Of a stretch of 64,000 nucleotides of DNA, positions 33,201 to 44,450 are shown in pieces (the first letter of the stretch is position 1; every line of letters begins with the position of its first letter). A program made the position numbers and the translations under genes. The notes beneath the pieces were generated by a model. It was not told the origin of the DNA. It saw nothing but the letters and a program-made list of their open reading frames with translations, and made no database searches. The DNA comes from Cadophora sp. MPI-SDFR-AT-0126 (Eukaryota; Ascomycota; Leotiomycetes; Helotiales; Ploettnerulaceae): positions 1,798,001 through 1,862,000 of the forward strand of contig JAGMVK010000009.1 in the NCBI GenBank assembly GCA_020747065.1, read 5' to 3'.

Positions 33201-35355
33201 AAGGGTAGTTTTCCCTGTGCCAACTCGTCCAGAGCATATTATGATAGCCCCTTTGCTGATTTCGAGGTCGATATCCTGAAGAATGGGAGGCATTTCGGAG
33301 TTTGGTTGGATGGTGACATGTTGAAGAAGCACTGCTGGAGGTTGCGCTTGACCGTTTTTAGATGAGCAAGCACTTTCGCCAGAAAGAGAATGTCGTCGGT
33401 CACTTCTGGAGGACTCCAGTAGATATTTATTAATTCGCTCGAAATTGGCTAAAGAAGCCACCGCTCTGGGTATGATTGTCATGACCATGTTGGCTGGATG
33501 AGTAACCATGGTCAAGAGAGCTGTAGTCGTAAAGACAGTCTCAGTTTCGAGACCCTTGCCATACTTGTACATCACTACAATTGCGGAAAGTACTAGTGTG
33601 ACAACAGGAGCAAATATTCCCAAGGCATTTGCTAGACGCATATTCAGAACAGCTGGAATGTCATTAAAAAGGAGACTCACCACTAGCATTGTAAGCAACC
33701 ATCATCCACCTCAACTTCTTCGATGTTTGGATTTCATCGGTCCGAAGAGCCGCAATTTTCGACTTCATTTCTTCGCTCAGGCCAAGCATCTTCATGCTTT
33801 TGGCTGAACTCAGCATTGCTGTGATCATGACAAGTCGCTTCTGTGTGGCAACATTCCAAGCCTTCTGCCTGCTTCGAAGATGTTTCGCAACATACTTGCT
33901 CATCCTAGAACAGACTTCCTCATGTCAGACTTGTGCAGTTGTGCATCAACTTGGCAAGATCCTTACAGAATATGATGACTAGTGGCACAAAAGACAGCCA
34001 GCCGATCTGTCTGGTCAGCAGCGCAGTCCCAACCACAACTTCAAGTAATTGTGCCCAAGTCTCGTGAAACATCTCCCCGACTGAGTCGAGACTTTCTACA
34101 TCGGAATTCAGCAAGGTCACGGCTTTCCCGTCATCGTGCTTGCCGCTTTCGACTTCAAGTGACCTGTGATATATCAAACCTACGAGCGAGCCTCTGATCA
34201 TGACCTTCAGCCTATTCAAGCGATGCTGGTATACTGCTGTAGAAATCTCGGCCGCCGGTAAGCATTTCTCAAAATATCTTGGAAGGGATCTTACAGCAAG
34301 CCCAAGGTACACGCACAACGCAGCAAGGACCAGCGAGTAGCCATGTTCTCGATCCATATCCGGGCCCTTGACGAAACGAATGGCAAGACTGATTAACACT
34401 GTCTGTGCATACTTAAAAATAACTAGGAAGATGCGGGGTAAAACAGCAGCCGTGAATGGCTTCGACAAGCAGTGGAGTAAAACCAGCGGCAGCGTTCTGA
34501 TGCCTTCGGGCTTGGCTGTAGAATATTAGCTCGATAGTCACAATTTTGGGCTAGGAGACTTTCGTACCTCTCTGATCCCATGAAAACAATATCCTTCCTC
34601 GCAAAGCTTCCGAAGACAGCTTGTTATCCACATCCGGGAGGTCCGTGTGAGGGAGAATTTTTCGGTACCCCTTCATCAACACGGGATTGATCCACCCAAA
34701 GAAAGTTCTGCCGATGATGCTTGAAGCTTCTTCTGGAGATATATCAAGGTACTCTGACTTCAGGATGGGTTTCTTCGTCTGGGACTCAGTGACCAGAAAT
34801 GCAAACTCTACACATATTTGAGTGAGCTCAGCGCCGAGATTGCCTGGGTTTGGTTCCTGATTGCCAAACAGCGAAAATTGAACCGTATGACCAATGAACG
34901 AAATGGCGAGGTATATGAGTATCAACGATGAAGGGCGTATTGAACGGACATGCTCGAGAATGGAGAGGGGACAGAGAATGCATGCAGCAACAAGGGAGAG
35001 ACAGGCATTTTCCAAGTATGCCCTGGAAGATCCTTCAGGGGCAAGAACAGTGGAAAGCAAAAGTAGTAGCTTCAATAACACATAAATGACGCTCAAAACC
35101 TTCGGGATTTGTTAGCTCTAACTTGCAAGCGACCTCTCAGACGAATTTGAGAGTACCACGTGACTTTACCAATTTCAAGAGAGTCGGGCGCTTAGGCACC
35201 ACTTTCAGAGTCTCGCTGCGCAATTTCCAAATACGAACGAGAGATAACAGGACGAACACCGCAGAAATGATTGCGAGGAAGACAGAAATTTCGCGTGAAG
35301 AAGGACTCTTGAAGTAGAGTTGTGCTCCTTCAAGCGAGGTGAAGGAGTCGTCCAT
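30229..35355 (-). CDS. ABCC (MRP/Ycf1)-type ABC transporter
   Basis: Full-length exporter of about 1,450 residues, start ATG 35355, 15 exons by my reading, no disabling change. Order: an N-terminal TMD0-like membrane region, TMD1, NBD1, TMD2, NBD2. NBD1 has Walker A GRVGTGKTT (about 33203-33235), signature LNLSGGQRQR and a Walker B ending VVLDDPFSALD, with Asp instead of the catalytic Glu as usual in ABCC. NBD2 has Walker A GRTGSGKST split by the intron 30976-30914, signature LSAGQLQ, and Walker B ILLLDEATSSLD. Expected role: ATP-driven export of conjugates, drugs or a metabolite, at the plasma membrane or vacuole. Intron 31825-31775 is a GC-AG intron with a perfect ACTAAC branch point. Several other introns end in AAG. 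Its promoter faces that of the epoxide hydrolase; position beside tailoring enzymes suggests product export or self-protection (inference). Confidence 0.9.
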
Positions 35356-36446
35356 GACAGCTGATTCGTTAGATCATCTTCTGGAATTCCATGATCAAGC
35401 CAAGTGATCGTGAGAAGTTGAATGTTAATGAGTGTAACTGTTTGCGAGAGGACTTGCCCACGCGGAAGATAATGTGTAATCGGATGTTTGTATCCGGACC
35501 TTACCTAAGCGCACCCCTGATCAGAATGGGGCACGAGATGATCAGACGCAAGGACTATAGGCCAAAATAAGTCCATTCTCGAATCCCTACACCAAGGAGA
35601 AATTGAAATCTAGTAGATAATTCACCGGAAGATATCCTAAGCCTATGAACTCAGACCTGTTTCAAAAGTAGGCACCACCCGTTTCGCGGACCGCAAGCCA
35701 TTCTTCGGCGTTCACGTGTTCCGACATCCGCAATCACTTTGCCATTATTCAGCACTAATCTCAAAAGCTCTTTATAAAAGAGTTAAATCTCTATCTCGAA
35801 TAATATATCTTAATTTACAATTACTTTAGGATTCTTATAACGTTCTTACTTTGAAATGATGACTATTACATATAATAATAATTTTATATAACATGTCTCT
35901 AGGCTTTCGAGAGCCTCGATTGGAACATATTCATCTATGATATAAAGCGATTTGCGTTATATATTAAATCGGCGATTTACAACGTATGGTCTGTATAATG
36001 TCATGTGATAGGTAGTGAAGTTGCCGAACAATGTCAACAAACGATGGATGGATGCTCCCCTCGTAGCTACAACGACATTTGCATTGTTTTTGTGTCCAAC
36101 CCAATGCTGTGCATACCCTAGGTGGGGATCAGGGATGCTTGAGTCTCGGGGAAAGGTGTGGGGAGCCGAGGCGGCTGGTCTTATCAATTGCGACGGCGAT
36201 TTCGGTATGACGGTGATTCCCCACCACCCCGCACTGATTCGGGGTACATGCAAATAGCTGTGTGTTGGAGTGCAGTGCATTAGCATACTCATCAGCACGC
36301 AGGCTTCCTTCTTTCATGAGCAGCTTGCTGGGTGCGTAAATCTCCACAAACTCGGTTGTTTAAATTGCTTTCTCGTCTACATCACAGCTGATATCTAATT
36401 CCTAGGTAGATCTCATTATTATTCATTCCACAATCAGACCAGCAAC
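35356..36446. promoter_or_regulatory. Divergent promoter region, ABC transporter / epoxide hydrolase
   Basis: 1.09 kb between two outward-facing genes. 35760-36000 is AT-rich, and short open frames at 36015-36347 have no domain. It must hold both promoters; no specific operator was identified. Confidence 0.5.
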
Positions 36447-37815
36447 ATGGCTTCTTTCTTCCCAGGCGCTTTGGAATCTCGCCCTTTCGAGGTTCATGTT
36501 GCGGAAGAGGCGATCGCCGAATTCAAGCAGTTGCTACGGCTCTCCAAGATCGGTCCAGCGACATTTGAAAATACCATCAGCGCAGGGCCAGGTGTTGGGT
36601 TATCCCGAGAATGGACCGAGAAGACACGAGAGTACTGGCTTTCGAAATATGATTGGTATTATCCTTCAACTATGTCATCCTTGCAGTGATGCTTAAGTGT
36701 TCGATGATCTAATTCTTCGCCCTGTAGGCGTAAAACTGAAGCCCGCATCAACTCGTTCGACAATTTTAAAGCCACTGTCCAAGGCGAAGACGGAGTTAGG
36801 TACGACATACATTTCCTTGCTCTTCGATCCAAGAAGAAAGATGCAGTACCTGTGGTTCTCCTCCACGGATGGCCAGGAAGTCCCCTTGAGTTCTTGAGCC
36901 TTCTTGAGCTCTCCCAATCAAAGTACAAACCCGAAGGGCTACCTTACACCTTCATCGTCCCTTCTCTGCCTGGTTACGGCTTCTCGTCTGGACCTTCACT
37001 TGAAAGGGAGTGGACCTTGGAGTCAACGGCATATATCATTGACAAGCTTCTCGTGGGTCTTGGGTTCGAAACTGGCTATATAGCTCAAGGAGGTGATATA
37101 GGAAGTTTTGTAGCACGCATCCTTGCTTCTCGTCATAAAGCTTGCAAGGCCGTTCACAGCAAGTTAACAACATCCTCTTTCGAGAAAGATGAATGGCTAC
37201 TGACAGGAGGTCTTAACACAGTTAACTTTGCTTTGATGATGCCTCCGCAGGGAATCGATCCTGCGGACATCAATGAAGCTGAGCTGAAAGGCTTGGAAAG
37301 AGCAGGTGTTTTCGGCGCCCAGGGAGACGCATATGCCCGAGAACACGGGCAGCGACCTGCGACGATCGGTTTGCTTCTTTCCACATCACCACTAGCACTC
37401 CTTATCTGGTAAGAGTTAGGATGCCCCGCCATAAGAAATTACAGCTAATTTCACGCAACAAAGGATCGCTGAGAAGTTTTTGGACTGGGTAGATGAGCCT
37501 CTCAGCTTAGATACGATTCTGGACAGCGTCTCCCTCTACTGGTTCACGGAGACATTTCCCCGATCTATATATCCATATCGCCAGTTCTTCGGTCCGAGCC
37601 CAGAGTCCATCTCTTTGAAGCATTATGTTGAGAAGGCGATGGGTTACTCGTGGTTCCCGAAGGAGATTGCACCGATTCCTGAATCTTGGGTCAAGACGAC
37701 TGGTAATCTCGTCTGGCACAAGCAGCATCAGGCCGGCGGGCACTTTGCCGCTTTAGAAAGAACGCAGGACTTGTTTCAAGACGTGGAGGAGTTTGTAGCG
37801 GCGGTTTGGAAGTGA
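36447..37815 (+). CDS. Epoxide hydrolase (EHN + alpha/beta-hydrolase fold)
   Basis: Three exons: 36447-36655, 36728-37408 and 37464-37815, 413 residues, the usual length for fungal microsomal-type epoxide hydrolases. The N-terminal EHN domain includes the Trp-containing stretch EYWLSKYDWRKTEARINSF; the fold's oxyanion motif HGWPGS follows at about residue 107. The nucleophile elbow is GGDIGS (Asp nucleophile) and the catalytic His sits in GGHFAALE near the C terminus. The reaction is hydrolysis of an epoxide to a vicinal diol through an Asp-ester intermediate. Introns are 72 and 55 bp with GT..AG ends. Its neighbours (exporter, dehydrogenase, regulator) fit a detoxification or biosynthetic role; the substrate is unknown. 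Confidence 0.88.
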
Positions 37816-38221
37816 TTTATAATTAAAAGGTAGCTAGTTGCAATGATTGACACGATTGCATGGGTGAGAATAAGACAGTTGAATTACAGGGTATTTCTTG
37901 TTTGCATATCAAATTTCTCCTCTTACTGTTGTGGCTTGTCTAGCCTGTCCCCTTCTTTTTCGACAATCACGTACGCTTTCAATTGTTACACTGATACTCA
38001 AATATAGAGACGTATGTGCTGTTGTATAGCGGTTTTTATTGGGAGAAACTAGATTTTCCAGATTCCAACAAGGACTGCGTGACTCGACCTTCTTTCAAGG
38101 GATTATGCTGTGTTTATATTTTCTTCCGTCGCATTTCGATGCCACATCACGTTGAAATTTTTGAATTCTTTTTTTTTCACGCTTCTCATATAGCTATCAA
38201 TTATCCGGGAATCTATAGCTA
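37816..38221. other. Short convergent spacer, nothing seen
   Basis: 406 bp between the ends of the epoxide hydrolase and the dehydrogenase, AT-leaning, with no feature. Confidence 0.5.
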
Positions 38222-39540
38222 TCAAAGAATTCCTAGATCGACTAAGATCTTCACGTCTGACCCAGGATCGTGTAGAAGTTTTAGTATGCCACGAGACACC
38301 ACATCCGCGAGGGGAATCCTAGATGTAATCATAAATCCCGGATCAATGATACCTGGAGGTGCTATGTTAATTTCAACCCCCACCAAAACATAGTAGGGGC
38401 TGCTCACCTGAAGCAATAGCATGGATAACGGCATCAAAATCTTCTCTTGTGTAGACTACCGTGCCCAAATATCGCTTCTCCTTAAGCAGAAAAGCGTTCG
38501 GTAGGATTGTCGCAGGCCCACCCCAAATGGCGATATTAACCACTGTACCTCCCACGCAAAGGGCAGCTACACATTGGTCCAAAGTTACCTGCTTGCCTGC
38601 CGTGTCAAAGGCAACATGGACACCGCTGCTTTCCTGGCAGGTTCGGGCAGCAAAAGATGGGACGTCTTCCGTTAGAGGATTGATGAAGTGATGTGCGCCT
38701 GCTAAGATAGCGACATCCTTACGTGCTAGGTTGGTATCGACGGCAATGATTCTGGAGATGTTACGTGCCTTCAGTGCCTGCATGACACAAAGACCTATGG
38801 GCCCTGCTCCCATAACCAAGGCCGAGGTGGTCTCGCTCGTGACACAGCACTGTACAGCGTGCCAACCGACAGACAGCGGCTCGACTAGTGCTGCGGTAGC
38901 TATTCAGAATGGTTTTCCTTTTTCGCCCCGTCTCTTAATTGGCCCTGCGGTGGCACGTTACGTACCTGCGATATCAAGCGTAATGCCTGGAGGTAACTTT
39001 CTCGCATTGCCAGCAGAAACAACCATATAATCGGCAAGACCTCCGTCGGTGCCTTCAAGAGAGGAATTGTTAGTACAGGACTAGTACTTGGACGAAACAA
39101 CGGAGAAAGAGTGACCCACTAAGTCCGTAGAGGCCTTGTTTGTCACAACAGTTTGGTTGACCCTGCCGACAGGCGTAGCACGTATCGTCTGAAAGAATGG
39201 GTAGAATAGCAACATGATCCCCAACTTTGATGTCGTTGACGCCTTGCCCAACCCTATCAACCACGCCGCTGATTTCGTGACCAAGGGTGATGGGGATGGA
39301 TCGGTTGGTGAGGGGATGTGCTTCCTGGGGAGTCACCATTGCACCCCTGGCATACTCATGTACATCTGCAAGTATACGATCAGCCGGTGCCTGCGAGGGC
39401 GAAAGAGGAAGGAAGGAATAACCTGTTCCACATATTCCTACGAAAGCTGGTCGAACTAAGACTTGCCCAGGGGGAATCACAGGTATTTCGACGGTGTTCA
39501 GTCGGATGTCCTCTTTCCCGAAGAATTGAAGCGCCCTCAT
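38222..39540 (-). CDS. Zinc-dependent polyol/(R,R)-butanediol-type dehydrogenase
   Basis: Five exons: 39540-39423, 39365-39120, 39052-38966, 38899-38408 and 38352-38222, giving 357 residues, normal for medium-chain dehydrogenases. Catalytic zinc ligands: Cys in GICGTDVHEY and the HE pair in TLGHEISGVV. Structural zinc Cys are in CYACRQGQPNCC. The NAD(H) site is VMGAGPIGLCVMQALKA followed by an Asp (AVDTN), which favours NAD over NADP. The C-terminal block MITSRIPLADVVSRGILKL fits the butanediol/sorbitol dehydrogenase branch. Reaction: reversible oxidation of a secondary alcohol or diol to a ketone. Next to an epoxide hydrolase, oxidation of the resulting diol is an attractive but unproven idea. 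Confidence 0.85.
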
Positions 39541-40073
39541 TTGTGTCAGTTGACATCTGCCGTCTTGATTGATGTACTAAGGATTCGATGAAACAGAAGA
39601 AGGTTAAAGAGTAATATCAGGAAGACAGTTATGAATTGATTTATAAGGCTGAGAATGGGAATCTTTCTAGATGACTACCGAGGTACAGGCAGAGCACTAG
39701 GAGAGGAGGTGGTGAGGTCGAGATGCCCGCCGTGCCCGTGGGGTTGTGCCGCAGGAGCAAGCCATGCGCACTGCAATGTTGTGGAGGAGAACCGAGAAAC
39801 GAGGTCCCAGGCGTGCGTCGCATTCTTAATGGCAAGTCATGAGGCTGACAGGTGTCTGATTTGAGGAAAGGCAGAAACACCTTTGTAGCAGTGCAAGAAT
39901 CAAGAAATCCTAGTCTTGTTTACGACTTTCACAACTATGGTCTCCAAAACCTCGTCTGAAGTTGATCTGGTGACAGCGGCGCAGGCATCTCGGGCTTGAC
40001 CGTGGCCATTAATTCTAAGATGTGAGTTGACATGCTTAGTTACTTTTCTGTATCTCATATAGATGACATGTAA

Positions 40074-40300
40074 TAACGTCTAACCCCTGCCTTCCGGCTA
40101 CCCCTACAATCTTTTTCATACTTAGTTTTACAATCTTTTTTGTAATTAGTTTTAACTACGAGATTTAAGCGACCCCACTACATTTTGTTTCTAAGTTGCC
40201 CCCCAGTATGCTTCGATTTTACGTTCTCTTCTATAACTTCATAAATATATTATAATAAAGTTATAATAATATGCTTTTTAATAAGCGAAGTGATAGAAAC
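40074..40300. mobile_element. Degraded single end of the same inverted-repeat transposon family
   Basis: 40074-40106 (TAACGTCTAACCCCTGC, then a TTCCGGCTACCCCTA-type sequence) matches the terminal repeat at 28721 with a few differences and runs into an AT-rich stretch to about 40300. No matching opposite arm is found, so this is a truncated or diverged copy. It lies just beyond the 3' end of the regulator gene at 40313. The right boundary is approximate. Confidence 0.6.
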
Positions 40301-40312
40301 GGAACATAGTTC

Positions 40313-42658
40313 TCAATCCGGAAATCCAGCCATGGGGATATCCGACTCTCGATAGACTAAAGGTCCTAGAGCGTCGTTACCAGTACCAGACGACTTCTCC
40401 TCCATGATGAGTTTATACGTTGCCTTAAAGTCAAACCCAAACAAGGGCAGTCTATTCTGGTCAGAAAGTGTTACCAGACGCTCCAAGATCTGCTGCACAG
40501 ACAGCACGTCTCTCGCCGAATTCGCCGTTCCTGATCCTGATATCGACAGCTTCGGTGATGCGAGCACAACGTGTGGTATCATAATGACCCCTGCGAGGTA
40601 CCAGCACACTTCCGCGCGTTCTTGGTCTTGATAGAGAGCTGGTTTCCCAGGAAGGGGCTCGAAATCGAGAAGATTTTGGGGCCAGCCATCGCGCCATTTG
40701 CGAAGAGAGCTATAGACAGGGATTGCCTTCGCTCTCAAGTATGGTCCTAACTCGGGGTTGGTCATGATATCGGCGTTTTGCAGCAGGACCCGTTTCGTTC
40801 GCCATGCGTGCTGTAAGATACCTAGAACAAGTTATACAGCGTGTTTGAAGTTTTAATAGGCACATTATGTTAATTACCGTGCAATAAAATGAACCTTCCC
40901 ATCAAAGTGTTGGGTAGAGGTACAGAACCTTCAAAGTTGCAAGAAAGATTCGACAGTGTTATAGCAACAGACCAAGGCGCCGTCATGTCTTGGTTGTACA
41001 GCTGCTCTAAATACTTCCATTTACCTTCTGATGCAGCTATGAACATATACTCAGGGCTGGGGAAGCGCATATTGAGCTCGTCTGTTCTTATGTTGGGCGT
41101 CTCGTCGTGTAGGACGGAAATGAATGCGTCGAGGGCAAAGACAACGAGTCCGAGTCTGTAGCGAGATCGAGAATTAGCTATCCTCACACAGCACAGACGC
41201 ATAACACTGAAAGCCTAATTTACCTACGACGAGATTCCATGGCGATCCAATCGCGCCATGAAATACCCGGATGCGGGCTGGGAACCTCAAAGATGCCAGC
41301 AGCCCGACTAAGTCTAGCAATCTCACTCAAGTCGATACCCCACTGGGTTCCAGGCTTTCGTGTTACAATTAGTCGGTCCAGGATGCCTAGAAGGACGATG
41401 GCTTGAAGCGTTTCGAGTGAGGCCGTACTACCACTGCAGAGACCCTGTAGAACATTAACAATGGCAGAAAATTCCCGATTCATTTTTGTATTAGCTGACC
41501 TCATCGGTTTCCAGGGCAAACTGATATGCACACTTGGTAAGTCCAATAATGTTCTGGGCACGTAAACCGAATTGGGGGATGTATGAAGCAGCGATCAGAG
41601 AAATAGCGAAGGTAAGCGACGGGGGACATGCCACGATATCAAAAGTAGGCAAATGAATAATGGGGGTATGGCGATGATGGTGTGTAAAGTAAGTCTTCAG
41701 AAGGAAAGGAAATCGTGTCTGGGAAAGCCAGTGAACATTCTCCCCTTGTCCAGCTGGGAGCCTTTGGAGATACGTGATGATGATCTGGCGATGATGTTCG
41801 GCCGGGTCGACCTTAGCATCAATGATGGCGGCAACAGCAGCCTTTGCTGTACTCGTCGTACCTAGACAACCATCCAGGGGAACCTGGACAATAGAGGAAA
41901 GGCCAACGTCTGTGATTTGCTCATGGGTAATATCTGATGGCACGCATGGGTCAGAGTCCAGGACATTCCAAGACAAATCCGCCCATCCCCACGACAGCCA
42001 TGGGTTTATGTCTGCAGGGGTGGGCTGCTGGGGGAAGCCTGCTGGACCAACTCCTGGGAATGTTTCGACGTTAGCTACGTAACCTAAGCTGTTGGCTGTC
42101 TCCAGGTGGTCATTACTATCGTTCGATATAGACATCGAAATTTCTGGGAGCGATGGAGGCGGCGTGGATCTTCGACACGCGCTGCCGTGGAGACGATAAT
42201 GGCAGGGCACGGACTGATCCTCGCAGCGCTTGCATGGCTGACCACGAGAGCAACGAAGCTTGCGCTCACTACATGACTGGCACGCCCGATTGACGCGCTG
42301 CGAACCGACACGAGCATCGACGACACCGTTAGCGCAACGTATAAGGTGTCTGTTCAAAGCATCTCTACGAGTTGCCACAGCATTAATATACAGCTATCTG
42401 CGTTCAAGTCGAACGTCAAGTGAAGTCAAAGCCAAGCCAAGCTCGAGAAAGGATGACAAGACAAGAGAAGGAACATAAGACGTACCTCCGGGTGTAGCTG
42501 CTGCCACAGTAAGAGCATGACCAAGACCGCGGCGAGCTACGGTGGATTTCCATATGGCGTTCCAAGTGGGCCGGGCGTGCAAAGGTCTTTCTGCACAAGT
42601 TGCATTCAGGGCGAGGGGGTCCTGATGCGGACCCTGATGGAGAGGCAGCGGTGAGCAT
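40313..42658 (-). CDS. Transcription factor with C2H2 fingers plus Zn2Cys6 cluster
   Basis: Five exons: 42658-42486, 42364-41500, 41444-41224, 41155-40878 and 40821-40313, 681 residues, no lesion. The N terminus has a C2H2 finger (CNLCRKTFARPAHLERHMEIH). A second (CSYCGSSYTRR then RDALNRHLIRC) is completed only by removing the 121-bp intron. Then comes a Zn2Cys6 binuclear cluster, CQSCSERKLRCSRGQPCKRCEDQSVPC, and a fungal-specific middle homology domain through the C-terminal half (for example HTPIIHLPTFD, SRAAGIFEVPSPHPG). It is a nuclear DNA-binding regulator; C2H2 proteins of this build are often linked to secondary metabolism or carbon use. It sits between the dehydrogenase and the monooxygenase-like gene, so a role as local regulator is possible. 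Confidence 0.88.
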
Positions 42659-42885
42659 GGTGTGGTGGAGTCAGTAGTCGGTGGTCAGGATGGTGCGGTG
42701 TGTTGTGGTAAATTCCGGGTGAGCTATCTGGTGCTCCCTCCCTCTGTCTCTTTCTCTCCTGTGCTATGTTTGGAGTAACAGTGTACTGCACTGTAATCTC
42801 TCGCCTCGCTGTGCTCCGCTCTCGAGGTCCGGTAGCGTTCCGTATGATTGAACGTAGAGTGACGTGTGGGGTGATGCCGATGAAT

Positions 42886-43045
42886 GAGATGAGATGAGAT
42901 GAGATGAGACGAAATGAGAGCAAGATAAGACGAGATGATGTTTTGTCCCGTTCTGTTGTGTTCCGTTGTGTTGTGTTGTGTTCTGTCCCGTTGACGTTGG
43001 CTTCCTCGGTCCCTTGAGGAGGAGGAGGAGGAGGAGGAGGAGGAG
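42886..43045. repeat. Microsatellites upstream of the C2H2/Zn2Cys6 regulator
   Basis: Three simple repeats follow each other: about five GAGAT units (42886-42909), a GTTGT/TGTTC-type run (42954-42982) and ten GAG/GGA triplets (43016-43045). They lie 230-390 bp upstream of the start at 42658, in the likely promoter or leader. The purine/pyrimidine strand bias could form triplex or affect promoter activity by length change. Confidence 0.7.
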
Positions 43046-44450
43046 TCCATAGTGGTCTCTCCGTCCTGTCGCTCCCTCGCTTGTTCCCCACCATCCGTAC
43101 AGTAGTTCGCCCGCCCCCGCATTTGCTCCACAGTTACTGCACCCGGAACGGGCTCGCCTCTCGCCTCACCTCACCTCGCCTACGACGTAAGTACAATGAC
43201 CGTCGTTTCGGTTAACTGGATATAAATGAATAAGAACTTTATGAGAACATCATGATGGCATTTTCCTTCTGCTGCAGCCGCTCACAGCACTTGCATTCAA
43301 CGTTCCATGACCATGTCCATGATTTTTAACCTACCCTTGTCTTTCTCAATCCCACCCAAGTGCGCCCGTCGACACCCACCCCACAGTCAGGACGAGTAGC
43401 GGTGGGGTTTCCCCGAGTATGGGTTGCTGCTGAGACAAGGACGGGGCGCCGGCAGCTATGGGAGAGGACGGGCTGTGAGTTCTACCTTCCGATCGACTGA
43501 ATTATGGCTAACTTGTCTATCGAGAGAAGTCGCCGCCTAAGAAATGTATCTGACTTTGTCGGCTATTATTGAGAAACACCCGCATCACGTATCACGCGTT
43601 TGTTCGAAGTCATAACCAAATCGAAGTCGACGACGACATCAACCATCGGAGACAGAGTCAGGGCCAAAATCAGTCAGTGTCAGATAGAGACGAGACAAGC
43701 ATCTTGAAGGTGTCGAGATTCGCATACTGGACCAAACAAGTAAGTCTGACCTACCTCTAGGGATTACTCAACAAAACCCACAGAACCTCGCCTCCCTGAT
43801 ACCCGAGCAAAGCGAGAAGTCAGAGACGGAGGCATTTCCAGAGGAAACTCATTTCAACCTCAAGTATCCTGTGTTATCAATAAGAAAATAAAAAACTTCA
43901 TCCGAGTCTCCGTGGCAGTCACCTTCTCCTCAGCCGCTCGACTGGCTGCATCTCCAGTCGCTCGCCAGCCCCTTCCACACCTCACATTAGTCGTCGTCGA
44001 GTCTTCGCTGTGCATATACTTTACAAAACTTGGGTTCCACATGATTGCAAAGGTCCTTGGGTTTTTACTTGACAGATAAACCGAGTTCTGGCGGACCGAG
44101 CTTTACTTCCGAGGTACATGGCCGGAAGAAGTCATGAAGCTGCACGACGGATACAGTCAACCGGAAATCCCGAGGTGGCTTTAAAGTCGTGGCAGCACTT
44201 CAATTCAAACTGACCACCACTGCAAAACTATTGTCCAAGAGCGATTACTCCAAATCAGAAGAGATATTTGAGGTTGAATAATTTAATATTCATTGCGCTC
44301 TGATACTATGCTCATGGGCCAAAAGATAGGAAAGCAGATATAAGTCAAACAGAAAAGTCGAAATCACCATCGACTTTTCAAATAGAAAGTGTATGACCTT
44401 GAACACGAGGTGCCTCAGGTGAGTATGACCCTTAACAGCCACCCGAGTTC
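43046..44450. other. Intergenic region, nothing recognised
   Basis: About 1.4 kb. A plus-strand open frame at 43569-43760 has no domain. The left part is the upstream region of the regulator. Confidence 0.5.

Noticed and set aside
43016..43045. CRISPR-like regular repeats
   Set aside because: Plain trinucleotide microsatellite without spacers, and the genome is eukaryotic.
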